NCBI GenBank assembly: GCA_037176725.1
Contig: JAZBRS010000049.1
Location: 35,332,001-35,396,000 of the forward strand
Direction: 5' to 3'
DNA length: 64,000 nucleotides
Source: Posidonia oceanica
Taxonomy: Eukaryota; Streptophyta; Magnoliopsida; Alismatales; Posidoniaceae
Shown here piece after piece: positions 22,926 to 34,884 of this stretch. Both the position numbers and the translations under genes were made by a program. Every line of letters starts with the position of its first letter. The first letter of the stretch is position 1. The notes beneath the pieces were generated by a model, which worked only from the letters and a program-made list of their open reading frames with translations, made no database searches and had not been told where the DNA came from.

Positions 22926-23721
22926 AATTATTACAACAATACTGCGATTTATCGATGGATTTTCCAACGGTAACTAAATTTATCAACAGATTTTCTTTCG
23001 TCAATTATCATTATCTATAGGAATAGGTGGCGTCGTTAACCTTATTTAGTGTCGGATTTATTGAAAATTCTGTTGGTAAATAATTTATCCATCGGTATTA
23101 ATTTTAAAATTTTAAAAGAATTTTTTTAGGAGTTCGACGGAAATTCCATCGGTAATTTATAATTTACCGACGAAAATTTTGTCAGTAAATTATTTATTTA
23201 CCGATGGAAATTATGTTGAGAAATATGTAAAATATTTTTTAAAAAAATTTCTTGTATCTATTCTATTATTTATGAAAACCTGTTTAGATTGTAGCAATAT
23301 AAATAATTAAAATGAATACTTTGTACATCCCTACGTAAGTATACAAATACATCATAATTGGAATTCATTAAAAATTTAAAATAGTTTGATACATTAAACT
23401 AAAATGTCAATTACACATGTATATAAGATGAAGTACACATCATTAAAATGTCAAGTACACAAGTACACTTATACAAGTATACAAACACCAAGCATTCACT
23501 TGTTTATAAATTAAAATGTCTTAAAACAACTGTTTGAATTATAACACAATGTCAATTTCCTTGAAGAATTGATAAAGTACTACTCCTAACTAGTAAGAAA
23601 CATAAAAGATATTGGAAATCATTTATTTGGATTGTTAATAGAATAAGTTGGTTTATTTAACGATAAAATTAAATCCGTTGGACAAATTCCATCGATAAAT
23701 CGTAATATTGTTGTAGTGAAT
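22926..23721. mobile_element. CACTA-type non-autonomous element (element 22929-23718)
   Basis: The right end, read inward, is CACTACAACAATATTACG. The left end is TATTACAACAATACTGCG, identical over about 30 bp apart from a few changes, including both C bases of CACTA changed to T. A 3-bp AAT flanks both sides (22926-22928, 23719-23721), the duplication size of CACTA transposons. Interior subterminal units such as 'CGACGGAAATTCCATCGG' and 'ACCGACGAAAATTTTGTC' occur in both orientations between 22940 and 23215, as in En/Spm-like elements. Length is 790 bp and no transposase is present. Confidence 0.85.
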
Positions 23722-24240
23722 CTACATTATAGATAATTAAAAGATCCAAATTAATGCTAGGTAGTCACGAGAAAGACCCGTTTGATCTACCACCAATGCA
23801 CTTGCTTTATGAGGTGCAACTGCAATGCATGTCCCACATCACATACCCAAGAATGCGAAAAGATAAAAGGATTATATAACATTACACTGTAGATTGATTC
23901 CGCCGTGGATATTGTTTTAGTGCAGAGTTAAGAGAAGATAAGCTTTGGGGTTTGAAGTATGAATCGTTAACTTCATGATTCCTACAAAAATATTAATTTC
24001 GATGGGCCTCCTACGACCCATCACATCCATTGTGTTAATTATGAAGCCTTTTTAACGGTTTGGTGAGCACTGTTTGTTTGTTTTTTTTTGGTAAATGGTG
24101 ACCACAATTTGTTAAGGACCTAATATCATCTCTGAGTGACTCAACCACTAAGGCTAGGTCCTTTACACCTGCAAGGGACCATGTTTTCTTTCATTCACCA
24201 TACTGAAAACGACTCATCACATCACATTGTTTTTCCTTTG
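23722..24240. other. No gene recognised
   Basis: Spacer before LINE copy 2. An ACTGTTTGTTTGT at 24069-24081 resembles the sequence after the LINE poly(A) tail (ACTGTTCATTTGT, from 31601) and may be a diverged target duplication. Confidence 0.35.
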
Positions 24241-24409
24241 CATAGAAGTGCTCTCGCTCTTGCTCTTGCTGTGCTTCTTTTCTCTGGGGCAAGGATCCTG
24301 TTGTGGGGCCAATTGCTGATGATCGAAGGGTTTCTGGTCAATTTGGGGTAGATTTTCTGAAGTTTTGTTCCTTGGTCGATCGGGTAGGCTATTTTGTTAT
24401 AATCATCAA

Positions 24410-27405
24410 ATGGGTAAGCTTCCTTTTGACTGCCTTCTTTGGCTTAGTTTTATTCGAGCCAGGCATGATCGGAGGAGGAGCCTGTCCTCTCAGCCTTCGG
24501 AGAGTTCTAGGCATTTCTCCTTTTTTCCGGCCTTTCCCCTCCCTCTTTTGATCCAAATCTCACTCCCAGTGAGGTATCTGGAATGGATCAACTCTCTTCT
24601 GGTATTATTGTGCTTTCTTCTCCTTCTGCGCACAGATCTGGCCTCGTGGTGGCCGATCCCTCTTCCCTACTAGTACCTTTGCTTGATCTTGTGGGGATCG
24701 ACGTAGATCCCTCTCTAGTGGGGACTGTCGGCCGATCGGAAGTCGTCCGGCCTATAGATTAGGTCCTTGTCAGGCCCTTCCTGGTCTTTCCTTGCTCTTT
24801 ATGTCTTGAGAAACTACAGCTTACTTCTTTGATCATGTATCGTGAGTGTGATTCCTTGCAAGTGTATTTTTTGTCTGATGTGGAGCAGTTGCGGGTTCGA
24901 CTGGTGGGGTCTTCATCTTCTCCAGCAAACCCGTATTTTTTCGATCGACGTTACAATGGCACTGAGCCTTCTTTCCCATGCCAGCTGGTAGGAGATTTAA
25001 TTTCGTCGGGGTTAATAAAGTCAGGGATAATTAATTCCCATGTTAATTCTGATACTAACCCCTTTACTGTGGGTCCTCACCACACATTAATATCTAATCT
25101 CTCCCATCCTGATTTATTAGTCAATAAATCTCCTTCTTATTGGAATAATTTGCTCTTAATGGAGCGTATCTCGAGGTGATGCGAATTCAAATTTTGATGC
25201 CAGCCAGTATTTTGACACTTTGATTCCTTCGCCTGTTATTAATGCTTGTCTTAACTATCCTAATCAAGATTTGGTGAATGGCAATGAGAGGTTTAGGCGG
25301 CTTAATGCTTGTTTAAATAAACCTACGTTCTGCAGTGTTATCGTCGACATTTTAGCTCTACTGCCTGTCAGAGGACAGGCGACTTCTCCCATCCTTTCCT
25401 TTGAAAATCTGTTAGATTGCCGCCCGAACACCACTGTTCACTGCACTCCGAGTACAACGACATTAAATGCTAAGATATGCCCGATCTCTTCACCTAATTC
25501 ACTTTCTAAAGACTTGGATTTAGCATTGGATGAAGTATCAACTGTAGCCACTGGCCTCTCCCTCTCCCCCCTCATTGGCGCATGTTGTAAGGGCTCCCAC
25601 CTCAGTCCCGCAACTCATTGGGAATTTATCTCCAGAGAGTGGCTGGAAGGTGGTGGCTCGTAAACGTACTCTTTCTTCGTTACAGATCTTTTGTGCTTGG
25701 GGAGGTAGGTGTTTTAAATGCGGCCTTCAAGGGCATTTTAAGAGATCTTGCAGATTTAGTGGCTCTTGTTTTAAATGTCATTCACCTAACCACTTAGTCT
25801 CTATCTACAGATTTTTCACAATTCTGAAAGTAGGGCTTATTCCCCGTTAAGACGGGCATTTATGGCAGGACAAACACCCCAGTTCCCTATTGCTATCCCT
25901 CCTTCGGACGATACTTTCAACCATTTAGAATATCTATCTATCTGTCTTCAAGTGACTACTTAGTTGTCCAGGGAGGACTTGTTGGTTCACCTTGGCTGTT
26001 TTTGGTCCCATCCCCTAGACTTGGAAGTTTTTGATGTCTCCCCGGGTAGATTTGTTGTGAAATTTCCTACACAGACTTATAGGGAAGATGCTCTTAGTCG
26101 TTCGGGCATGCGGGTGTCTAATATCCCTGTGTCTTTTTCTCCCTAGTCTATCAACACTGGCTTTGTGTATACTCTCTGGGATGAGGGATTCTAGATCTGT
26201 ATTGAGGGGATCCCATACCATCTTTGGAGTGTTAACCTTTTTCACCTCATGGTGGCTGAGTTCGCAGCGCTGCTTGAGGTGGACTTCGATATTGATCAGG
26301 CCAAGTTTCAAGGGTTTGTAAAGATTAAGATTCGTCTTCACCCGAGCAAGGACCTTCCTGACATGAGATACTTTTCTTTCGGTCGTAATGTATTCCCATC
26401 CGTTTAAATAGAGTTTGGGACATTTGTGCTCCATCTAGTTCTCTCAGGGCCCTGGTCCGTTCTCTCTAGGGTCCTATTCTCATAGGGACTCTCGGAAATA
26501 GTTTGGGAAACATTATAAAGGTTACAAAGGGAATAGGGGAAACCGTTTAGGTTGGGATCAGAATTTGGGCGAGTGACTGGTGGAAATAATCAGACTCATC
26601 CTTAAATAAAATCCTCTCCTATTGTGGATTCCAGTATTTTACCTAGTCCTTGGTTAGGGTCTCAGGGGACTACTCCTTCTGACCAAAACCGCCCTTGGCC
26701 TTAGGACTCTGGAGTTGTTCGCTCTTTTCACTCGGGTAAGGGTGGCTTAAGTTTGCCCTTAAACACACCTAAGGAATCTAATCCTGTTAGCACTGTCCAC
26801 ACGAGTTCTGAATACGGGGATGTCACTAGTACCTGCTCCTTCTCTCAAGAAAAGCTACCTAATGTTGCTCCTGTGGTCAAATCCTCAGCCAAAAGTGCTA
26901 GAACCCAGGAGATCAAAGTCGGGAAGTCTAAAAAGTCCCAAAGGCAAGCACTACTAGCGACTTTGGAAGTGCTTGAGAATGATGAGTCTGAAGTTGAGAC
27001 TGGTACTGGTGCTTTAACTTCATCCCCACATATTACTCATTTGGCCCTTTCTACAGGTAACTTTCATTCGGCCCCTTCTAATCTGAATGTTCATGATATT
27101 AAAGCTCCTACCTCTATTATTACATCCCCTTCTCCTTCTGCTTCTGCTTCTTCATTGAATTCTTCTAGTAAGTTGGAAGCATCTTCTAGCAAGGACCATT
27201 ATTTACATGATATTCTGTCTTGAGATTCTTATGATGAATTTGCACAATTTTGTTCTCAGATTGGTATTGTTTTTTCTGATCTTTCTGAGGCTAGTAGGTT
27301 TTTTTATCATGTCAGGATGCAACAAGGTTTGCCTAAGATTAATCTTGAACACAATAATGATTGTGTAGAGCAGTTCCAAACTCTACATTTTTTATTATTT
27401 TCCTT
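24410..27405 (+). pseudogene. LINE copy 2 ORF1 remnant
   Basis: The N-terminus 'MGKLPFDCLLWLSF' starts at 24410. One intact zinc knuckle 'CFKCGLQGHFKRSC' lies at 25710-25751; the second ('CFKCHSPNHLVSIY') has lost its last cysteine. The DUF4283-like region appears at about 25960-26410 ('WDEGF', 'IEGIPYHLW'). An acidic, serine-rich stretch is open at 26753-27223 and ends in a TGA at the same position relative to ORF2 as the TGA at 18004 in copy 1. Several frameshifts occur. Confidence 0.7.
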
Positions 27406-30400
27406 AATGATTATCCTTGCCTGAAACATTAGAGGGTTAGATAATAGAAAGAAATGTAGGGAGCTTAGGAATATGGTGTGTAGGAGCATATGTGATTTGC
27501 TTATTGTCAGTGAAACAAAGGCTGACAATTTTTCTTCTGCTCTTCTTAGATCAATTAGGGGTGGCAGATTAAATGCTTGGGACTTTCTTACGTCGCAAGG
27601 TAGTGTTGGAGGTATCCTAATGGGTTGGGATGCCTCTGTGGTGTCTAAAATTAATAGGCACCTAGGAACCTTTTTCCTTTCAATTCAGTTTTAGAACCTG
27701 TCTGATTCATTTGACTAGTGGCTCACTAGAGTGTATGGACCATGCACTCATGCTTTGAAGCTGCAGTTTCTTGACAAGCTCCATAATTTGTGTAGTTTAG
27801 TGGATGATAATTGGGTTGTTGGAGGAGATTTTAACCTCATTAGATTCTCTTATGAGAAGTCTAGCAGATCTTCTTCCTCCCCATTTATGGCCAATTTCAA
27901 TAATTTTATCGTTGAGTCTAGTCTAATAGACTTTTCCCATTCTAATTGTTCTTACACTTGGTAAAATTTTCAGATGGAGACTATCATGGTCAAAGTTGAT
28001 CGTTTTTTAGTCTTCCCTAGTTGAAAATCACACTTCCCTAAATCTAATTGCATTGGAAAGGCTAGGCTCATTTCTGATCACATACCTATATGCCCAGACA
28101 CTAAGCCTCAAGGGTGGGGGCCCTTTCCTTTTAGATTTTACAAGACCTGGTTGCTGTCTTATTGTTTTGAGAGCTTAGTTTAGCAATCCTAGGTAGGCTT
28201 TCTGTCTAATGCTGATTCTATTAGAAAACTCTCTTACAAATTAAAAGCAATCAAGGGGGCTATTAAGAGTTGGCTTCTTATCCACAGAAATGATTACATT
28301 GCTAGACTAGAGGCCATTGAAACTAATATTCATAGGCTAGATATTCTAGCAGAATCTAACTCTCTATCCATTGATGATTGGCAGTATAAACAATCCTTGA
28401 GACAAGAGCATTTTAACATTCTTCTGGATCAAGAAATTTACTGGAAGCAATGTTCCCGGATTCAATGGCTTAAGGAAGGAGACTTCAACACTTCTTTTTT
28501 TCATAAGACAGTTAACTGCAGGAGAAGGAAGAATACAATCTCCTCTCTACTCATTATTAATACATGGACTGAATCCCCTTCACAGATTTGTAATGTTATT
28601 ACAGAATTCTTTTATTCTCTTTTTAATAAGACGCCATCTAAGCCTATCCTGTTGAACTGGGATTTATTACTGCCTCATAAGGTCTCTCAGCCTCAATAAC
28701 TTGAAATTATGTTTTCGGAAGAGGAAATTAAGCATAGTGTGTTTTCTCTACCAAGAGAGAAATCTTAACAGCCTGATGGATGACTCTTAGTGTGCCTTTC
28801 TACCAGGTCGTAATATAAGTGACTATTTTCTTGTGGTATAGGAAGCTTTGCACTTGCTATACACTTCTAATAGATCAGGTGTAATGCTTAAGTTGGATTT
28901 TGAAAGCCTTTGACAATGTCAATTGGAAATTTCTTATTAATTCCCTTAGAGGTCTTGGTTTTGGTGATAAATGGATTGCTTGAGTCAAAATGTGTCTCTA
29001 TTCAACCAAATTCTTTGTCTTGGTAAATGGGTACCCTAGAGGATTCTTTGGAGCCTCAAATGAAGTAAGACAAGGGGATCCTTTATCCCCTTTTCTATTT
29101 ATCATTGTTACTCGTGTTCTTAATAGAATGTTACACTTAGGCAGACAAAATCACCTTATTGAAGGGATTAAATATCCTCATATTAGTCCTGAAGTCATGA
29201 ATATTCAGTATGTTGATGATATTCTCATCTTTTTAAAACATTCTGACCGTTGTATTGTTAATCTTAAGAGAATCTTATGTTGCTTCCAAGCTTGTGCAGG
29301 GCTGAAGATTAATTTTCATAAATCCTCTCTTACTGGGATTGGTATTCCTGAAGACACAATCAATAGGTATAGCAACATGCTGAGTTGTATCCAATCCCCC
29401 CTTCCTTTGTTCTACTTAGGACTCCCTCTTCATTATAGGAAGGCTTCTTATAATGACTAGACTGTAGTCATTGATAAAAGCACAGGGAAGCTTGAATCTT
29501 GGAAAACAAAATATCTGTCTATTGGTGGGAGGCTCACTCTACTTAACTCAGTTCTCTCAGTAGTACTTACTATCTTTCAGTGCTACATCTACATGTTAGA
29601 GTGGAAAGAGAAATAGATAGATTGCGTAGAAGATTTTTGTAAACTTCAAACCCTAGTAGTCATTCAGGTATTCCACTCATGAAATGGCAGAACATTTGTA
29701 GGCATAAGCATCAAGATGGACTAGGAATCATAAATCTTAGAAGTTTTTCGTCTACTCTTAAATGTAAGTTTATTTGGTAACTTTTGGATAGCAATACTTC
29801 TCATAAATGGCCTTCCCTTATTAAAAGCAGATATCTCTATTATAATGGGTTTGGTGCTTTGCTAAACATCTCATCTAGGCATTCTTCTTCACTTTGGCAA
29901 TAACTCAGAGCACATTACCCATTGATTTCCCCTTTTCTGAGATACAATATGAATAATGGTAGGAAGATATTATTCTGGCATGACCATTGGGGATCTAATT
30001 GTCCTTTAAAATACCTCTTTTCCAACCTTTATTTCGTGGCAAAAAATAGGAAATGCACTTTACAAAAGCTGGTAGGGATATATCTAGTTAAGAGTAAGTC
30101 ATATTTTGAACAACATTTCTTTCATTCTAATCATATTTCAGGCTCAGAAGCTGCCCATTTTTATGGAGTTCTAAATTCAGTTTAGTGAAAGTGAAGATGA
30201 GATTCCATGGTATCTTACTAGTAGGTCCGTTTTTCCTGTTAAGAGCTGTTATACTATTTTGAATGATGGTGGACACAGGTCCTTGTTTAAAAAATCTATG
30301 TGGAAGAATGTAGCACCTTTGAAAGTTAAGGTTTTTGCTTGGTTAGCTTATCATGATAAAATCATTTTTAAAGTTAACTTACAAAAAAAGGGATGGACTG

Positions 30401-31365
30401 AATCTGTGTCTTGTGATATCTGCCACTATTATGTTGAATCCTCTTATCATATTTTATTACATTGTTTTGCTCTTAGACTTATTTGGGACTTCTCCTTATC
30501 AGGAGCAAATACGCTTTTAGCCACTGTTTGGATCCAGAATAAGTCCTGGAATAAATCTATAATAGGAATTACTATTCTGTTTGGTTGTGTAAAAATTGGA
30601 ATAAACTCGAAATAGTAATTCCTATTCTGATTTACTTATTCCAGAATAGCTATTCTGCGGGAATGGTGGAATAAAGTTATTCTGATACACGTATGTATAC
30701 GGTGTGTTTATTTTTTGTTTAAAAATTAATACATATATAATATGATGTATACATAATTTAAATTAGATATATATCTTAATAATCAAGTTAATTATTATTA
30801 ATCTACATATTTTCCACTTATTCCAATACTTATTCTGATACTTATTCTACTTTTCATCCAAACCAAAATATCTCATTATACACAATTATTCACCTTTAAA
30901 AGAAAATCACTTCCAAACTGAATAACAATACTATCAGAATAATAATACCACTTTTTACTTATTCCTATTTTTCTTATTCTACATCCAAAGAGAAGCCTAA
31001 GGTGTAAGTCAATATTTGAGATCTTTTCCTACTATAATGCGCTTAAGTTTAATGTTTCTTATTAGGGTTCGATTTCTTTAGTTTTGGCCATTTTTTGGGC
31101 TTCTTAGCTTAATAGGAATGCTGTTATCTTTCAGCTTTTTGGTAGAAATATTAACTTAATATTTCAACATGTATTGTTTTTAGTCTCCTCTTGGGCAGGC
31201 AATCTTTCAACTGGACAGGACACTCTTTCCCAAACTCTTAGCCAAATCAAGCATGACTGGGATCAAGCTCATCCCACACCGGATGTTCCTCCTGTGGCTT
31301 CGGTCAGCGGGTCGCAACCGTCTACTTCTGCAACCATCTCTGGCTCTGCTGATTCAAATGCATAA
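27406..31365 (+). pseudogene. LINE copy 2 ORF2 remnant: endonuclease and reverse transcriptase
   Basis: The ATG at 27406 lies in the same TTAATGATTAT context as in copy 1, but the fifth or sixth codon is already a stop where tryptophan is expected. The endonuclease keeps 'VSETKA' (27507-27524) and 'VVGGDFN' (near 27817). The reverse transcriptase keeps 'VRQGDPLSPFLFI' and 'YVDDILIF' (29209-29232), but a deletion near 28775 removes the stretch from 'GPDG' to 'CAFLPGR'. The zinc-binding tail 'KVKVFAWLAYHDKI' is at 30259-30615 and is interrupted by an AT-rich insertion. The last part (31174-31365) matches the end of copy 1. Confidence 0.8.
30555..31000. mobile_element. MITE-like AT-rich insertion in LINE copy 2
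   Basis: LINE coding similarity stops near 30550 and resumes near 31005. The inserted DNA is AT-rich, repeats CTTATTC and GGAATAA units and carries a perfect 15-bp inverted repeat (30562-30576 and 30611-30625). The right end, read inward, resembles the left end ('TCTGTTTGGTTGTG' versus 'TCTCTTTGGATGTAG'). Exact borders and target duplication could not be fixed, so the superfamily stays open; a Tourist-like origin is possible. Confidence 0.5.
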
Positions 31366-31601
31366 TTTCCTTAGTTGTTTGCTTGCTTGTAATTTTGTGT
31401 TACCAATCATGTAACTTGAAATTTTGTTATTTTCCTTCTATTGTGGTCTTATCTTATAAGTGACAACAATTCTCTTTTATTTTGACTTTCTCCTATTATT
31501 GGGGAAAATGAACTCTATTTTGTATACTTGGCAGTGATGTTATAGTCAAGTATTTTTTATACTAATATATTATATACCATTGTTTTCAAAAAAAAAAAAA
31601 A

Positions 31602-32177
31602 CTGTTCATTTGTATGCCATAGTCAAGTTTTTTTTATATTACTTACGCATTTGTAAACTACACCCCCATTTGTATGCTCCTGTCATGTTCATTTACTGAC
31701 TTGTTCTATCAACTTTCAATTCATTTACTGACTTGTACTCTCACTTAGAGTTTAAAATATATTGTACTAATCACGTGGTTGTCATTATTTTCAATTGATT
31801 TTATCTTATTTGGGAGTAACATCGTATTTTTGTTTTTGATTAACATCATGTAATAGCCAAACATTCGAAGAAGGTTGTCTTGTACTTGATGACATGGAAA
31901 TCCGGTAAAGATCCTTCTGTCTTTGTCCGTATGTTAGATTGTACATCAATTTTTCCTGATTTCTTTACCACTATTTTTTTTTGTTGAAATTATTTATTTA
32001 GACTAGTTGACGAAGTTTGTAAGTAATATAAAAGTATATCAAACCAATTGATGTAGGAGTCTATGGACATGATAATTCAGCAACCTAGACGAAAAGTTTG
32101 TCGTAGCTCATACAACTAGTGTACGCATAATTTGATTTCTCTTCAGATAAACTTAAGGAGCTTTTAGAAAAAAAAGA
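31602..32177. other. No gene recognised
   Basis: AT-rich spacer. CATTTACTGACTTG occurs twice within 31690-31740. No coding or element signal was seen. Confidence 0.5.
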
Positions 32178-33090
32178 TGTTGAATATTTAATTAATCGAG
32201 TTTAAGTTAGACTTAATTAGGTATATGATACTTGATTAAATAATACTTATGTTAAGTCCATTGCATTGCTTTTGTTAATAAGGATTAAATATTTAGTAAT
32301 AAGTCCAAAAATGTAAGTCCAATTGAGGGAATATTCTGGAGGGTATGTTGGAGAATAGTAAAATCTTAGATAATCCTATTTCTAATAAGTTCTAGAATAA
32401 TTGTTTACAAGAGCTTAGACTAGGCATGAATGACCACACATGCGTGGACATGTGCAGGCCGGGCTGGGCTTGGGCTTCGGGCTCGAGGGAATGGTCTCCG
32501 GATACTTTTTGCAAGAAATTACACTAGCTAATAAGTTTAATTAAGGTCTTACCTTAATTAATGATGATTTGGCCAGTCAAAACGCATCCTCCAACGAGTG
32601 TTTTCAAACCAAACCATGTGGAAATGGTTAAACTCGTAGAGACGGATATATGAGGCGAGAGGGGAGATGGTTACGTACTTTTCTCTTCTTCCTCTCACGC
32701 ACTTTTCTCTTCTGTCTCTCCTCTCTGGCAATTCTATGTTCCTGGGAAACGAAACTGTGACGCATCCCTCTCTACCGACTGGTGTGCTATTTGATTTTGA
32801 GGCGGCTAAGGTGTGATCGTCGTGTAGACGAAAACCCGGTACATTCTCCATCTATGGGATCATTTTATCCTAAAAGGAAAAGTGTAGAATCTTGTGTACC
32901 AGTGTGGGTCGCTGTTTTCTCTAAAGGAAGTCATTTGGGACGATTCGATCAGATAAGATCTAACTTTATTTCTCTATTTTGTTTCTGTTGCTTGCATTGG
33001 TTGTTCATGACTTTTCCTGGATCTTATGTTATGACTTTAATTGGCATGTTAATCAATACAATTGATATGTTTATACATGTAGTTCCACGA
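32178..33090 (+). repeat. 5' LTR of the copia element
   Basis: Starts TGTTGAATATTTAATTAATC. The right border near TTCCACGA (33083-33090) is where similarity to the 3' LTR stops. Length is about 913 bp. Confidence 0.8.
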
Positions 33091-33390
33091 ATTATTCCAT
33101 CAATATTAGAGAAAACACATTTGCTTAACATGTCTAGTACTGTCTCGATTAGATCTAGGGTAGACATGGTCGGAATGTCGAAGAAATTCTCCGATCCTCA
33201 CTTCAAACGTTGGCAACAATGTATGAAGATCTTGTTAATCATGTTAGGATTGCTATTCTTTATAGAGTCTGATTGTCCTAAACCAGATGCTTCTGACTCT
33301 AAAAGCGCAGAGAAAATCATTGAGTGAAATAAGAAGGATCAACTGACACGTTGTATACTGTCAGCACTGTCTAATGTGTTGTTTGATGTA

Positions 33391-34884
33391 TATAGTGTAG
33401 ATATCCTGTTTTGGCACTCCTCTTTTTTTTCTTTTAAGTCCCATTACACCATATCATGCGCTATTCATCATTAGAGACATTTCTCTCAGCTTAAGCAACC
33501 CATTAATGCTCTTTTTCCAATCCAGGTCGTTAAACGTCAGAAATCAAGTGTCCAACGCTAGATGCAGAACTGCTAGCGTTCTACGTTGAACGCTGGAAAA
33601 TCAGCGTTCTACGTTGAACGCATGATCAGCAGCGTTTTACATCTCTAGGTCTGTTCCTTTCTATTTCAGTCCAACTTTCCTTTTATGAACTCAAAATAAT
33701 TTTCAATATTCAAACGTGTCCTCGTGCCTTTTCTGGAGGTCGTAATTACCTCATTAATTGATTCATTCAGGTCTCCTTGATTTAGAAATCAAATTTGGCA
33801 AGTTGACAGTCTAGGAGTGTAGAACGTTGGATCTGCAGTGTTCTACATAGAATGCTTGATTTACTGCGTTCTATAACCGACAGTTCTGTCCCTCTTCATC
33901 GGCAACTTTCCTTATTTGAGAAATTTTGAAATTCAAAATCTTTCTTTTCTTAGAGGCCCACTTATCAAGTGAGGACTTGATTATGATCTAATCTAGCTTT
34001 ATTTGTCATTAGTGGGGGAATATTCCCTCATTAATGGTAGTTGGGCGTCGGAAGGTTGTTGAACGTTGGTTTCTATGCGTTCTACGTGGAACGCGTCTGT
34101 TCCTGTGTTTAATACTCCAGAATTGAAAACTCTTTGCTGCAGCTGTATAATCTTGACAATTTTGGATATTTTTACCTATTTTGATCCTCCCATGCCTCTA
34201 TATAAGCATGGGTATCCTAGCCTTTGAGAGGGGATACACAGATTAGAATTAGGGAGACAGACCAGGGACAGAGTGGGACAGAAAAATTAGAGAGAGAGAC
34301 AAACAGGAATTTGGGGTAGAATTTTGGGAACTAGAGAAAGGAATTTTCTGAGTTTAGGGAGAGTTTTGTGGGAGCTAGTCTCCGACCACGCCGCATCAAC
34401 ATCTTGCATTTCATGCATATACATCATAAATAAAATGGGGTTTTCTTTTAGTATTTTGCATATTGCATAATCTGCATGTTGTAGCTAGGCATTTACATTT
34501 AGCTGCAACCGGGGGGATAAAACTCCTCAGGTAAGTATTTTTCCTTTATTTCATGTTGATTAATTTATTTCACCGAATTATTTACTACACTTTATTAATC
34601 CACATATTTTAATTTGATTTTGCAAGGAAAAGAAGAGGAAGAGGAAGCTCACTGGCACGGACACCCTTGAGCAACGCTGGCGTTGTCTCAAGGTAGTTGA
34701 ACCCACATCAACATCATATCTCCCTAGGTGTCTCAAGGGCCAACGTTCAGCAAATTGAAAGTGACGATCACACTGGCTTCATCACTAGTGGAGTGAAGGA
34801 GTCGGATACGACCAAAGGAACACAAGCGAAGAGGCGAATGCAAAACCACTTCTTCCACCTCTGAAATCTCGTATCCACATACAG
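33391..34884 (+). mobile_element. Solo LTR of a Ty3-gypsy family, nested in copia gag (LTR 33396-34879)
   Basis: The sequence matches, at lower identity, the LTR at 57577-58912 in shared blocks: TGTAGATAYCCYGTTTTGGC at the start, 'GCAACCGGGGGGAT', 'CAACGCTGGCGTTGTC' and 'TATCCACA' at the end. The flanks are TATAG (33391-33395) and TACAG (34880-34884), a 5-bp duplication with one change. No internal gypsy sequence is left, so it is a solo LTR produced by LTR-LTR recombination. It splits the copia gag; codons on each side stay in register if the LTR and one duplication copy are ignored. Its TATA box lies at about 34199-34205. Confidence 0.85.
34189..34212 (+). promoter_or_regulatory. TATA region inside a short inverted repeat, solo LTR
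   Basis: CCCATGC (34189-34195) and GCATGGG (34206-34212) flank the loop CTCTATATAA. The equivalent site in the other LTR copy (58155-58178) keeps the pairing with different bases. Confidence 0.6.

Larger units (their letters stand above)
24240..31601 (+). mobile_element. L1-type LINE, copy 2, decayed
   Basis: Same family and orientation as copy 1. It has a CT-rich leader, ORF1 from ATG 24410, ORF2 from ATG 27406 to TAA 31365, and a tail with 'ACTTGGCAGTGATGTTATAG' and a poly(A) run ending at 31601. It is more degraded than copy 1: many frameshifts and stops, a deletion of roughly 230 bases inside the reverse transcriptase near 28775, and a MITE-like insertion at about 30555-31000. The sequence distance to copy 1 suggests independent insertions rather than a tandem duplication. 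Confidence 0.82.
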
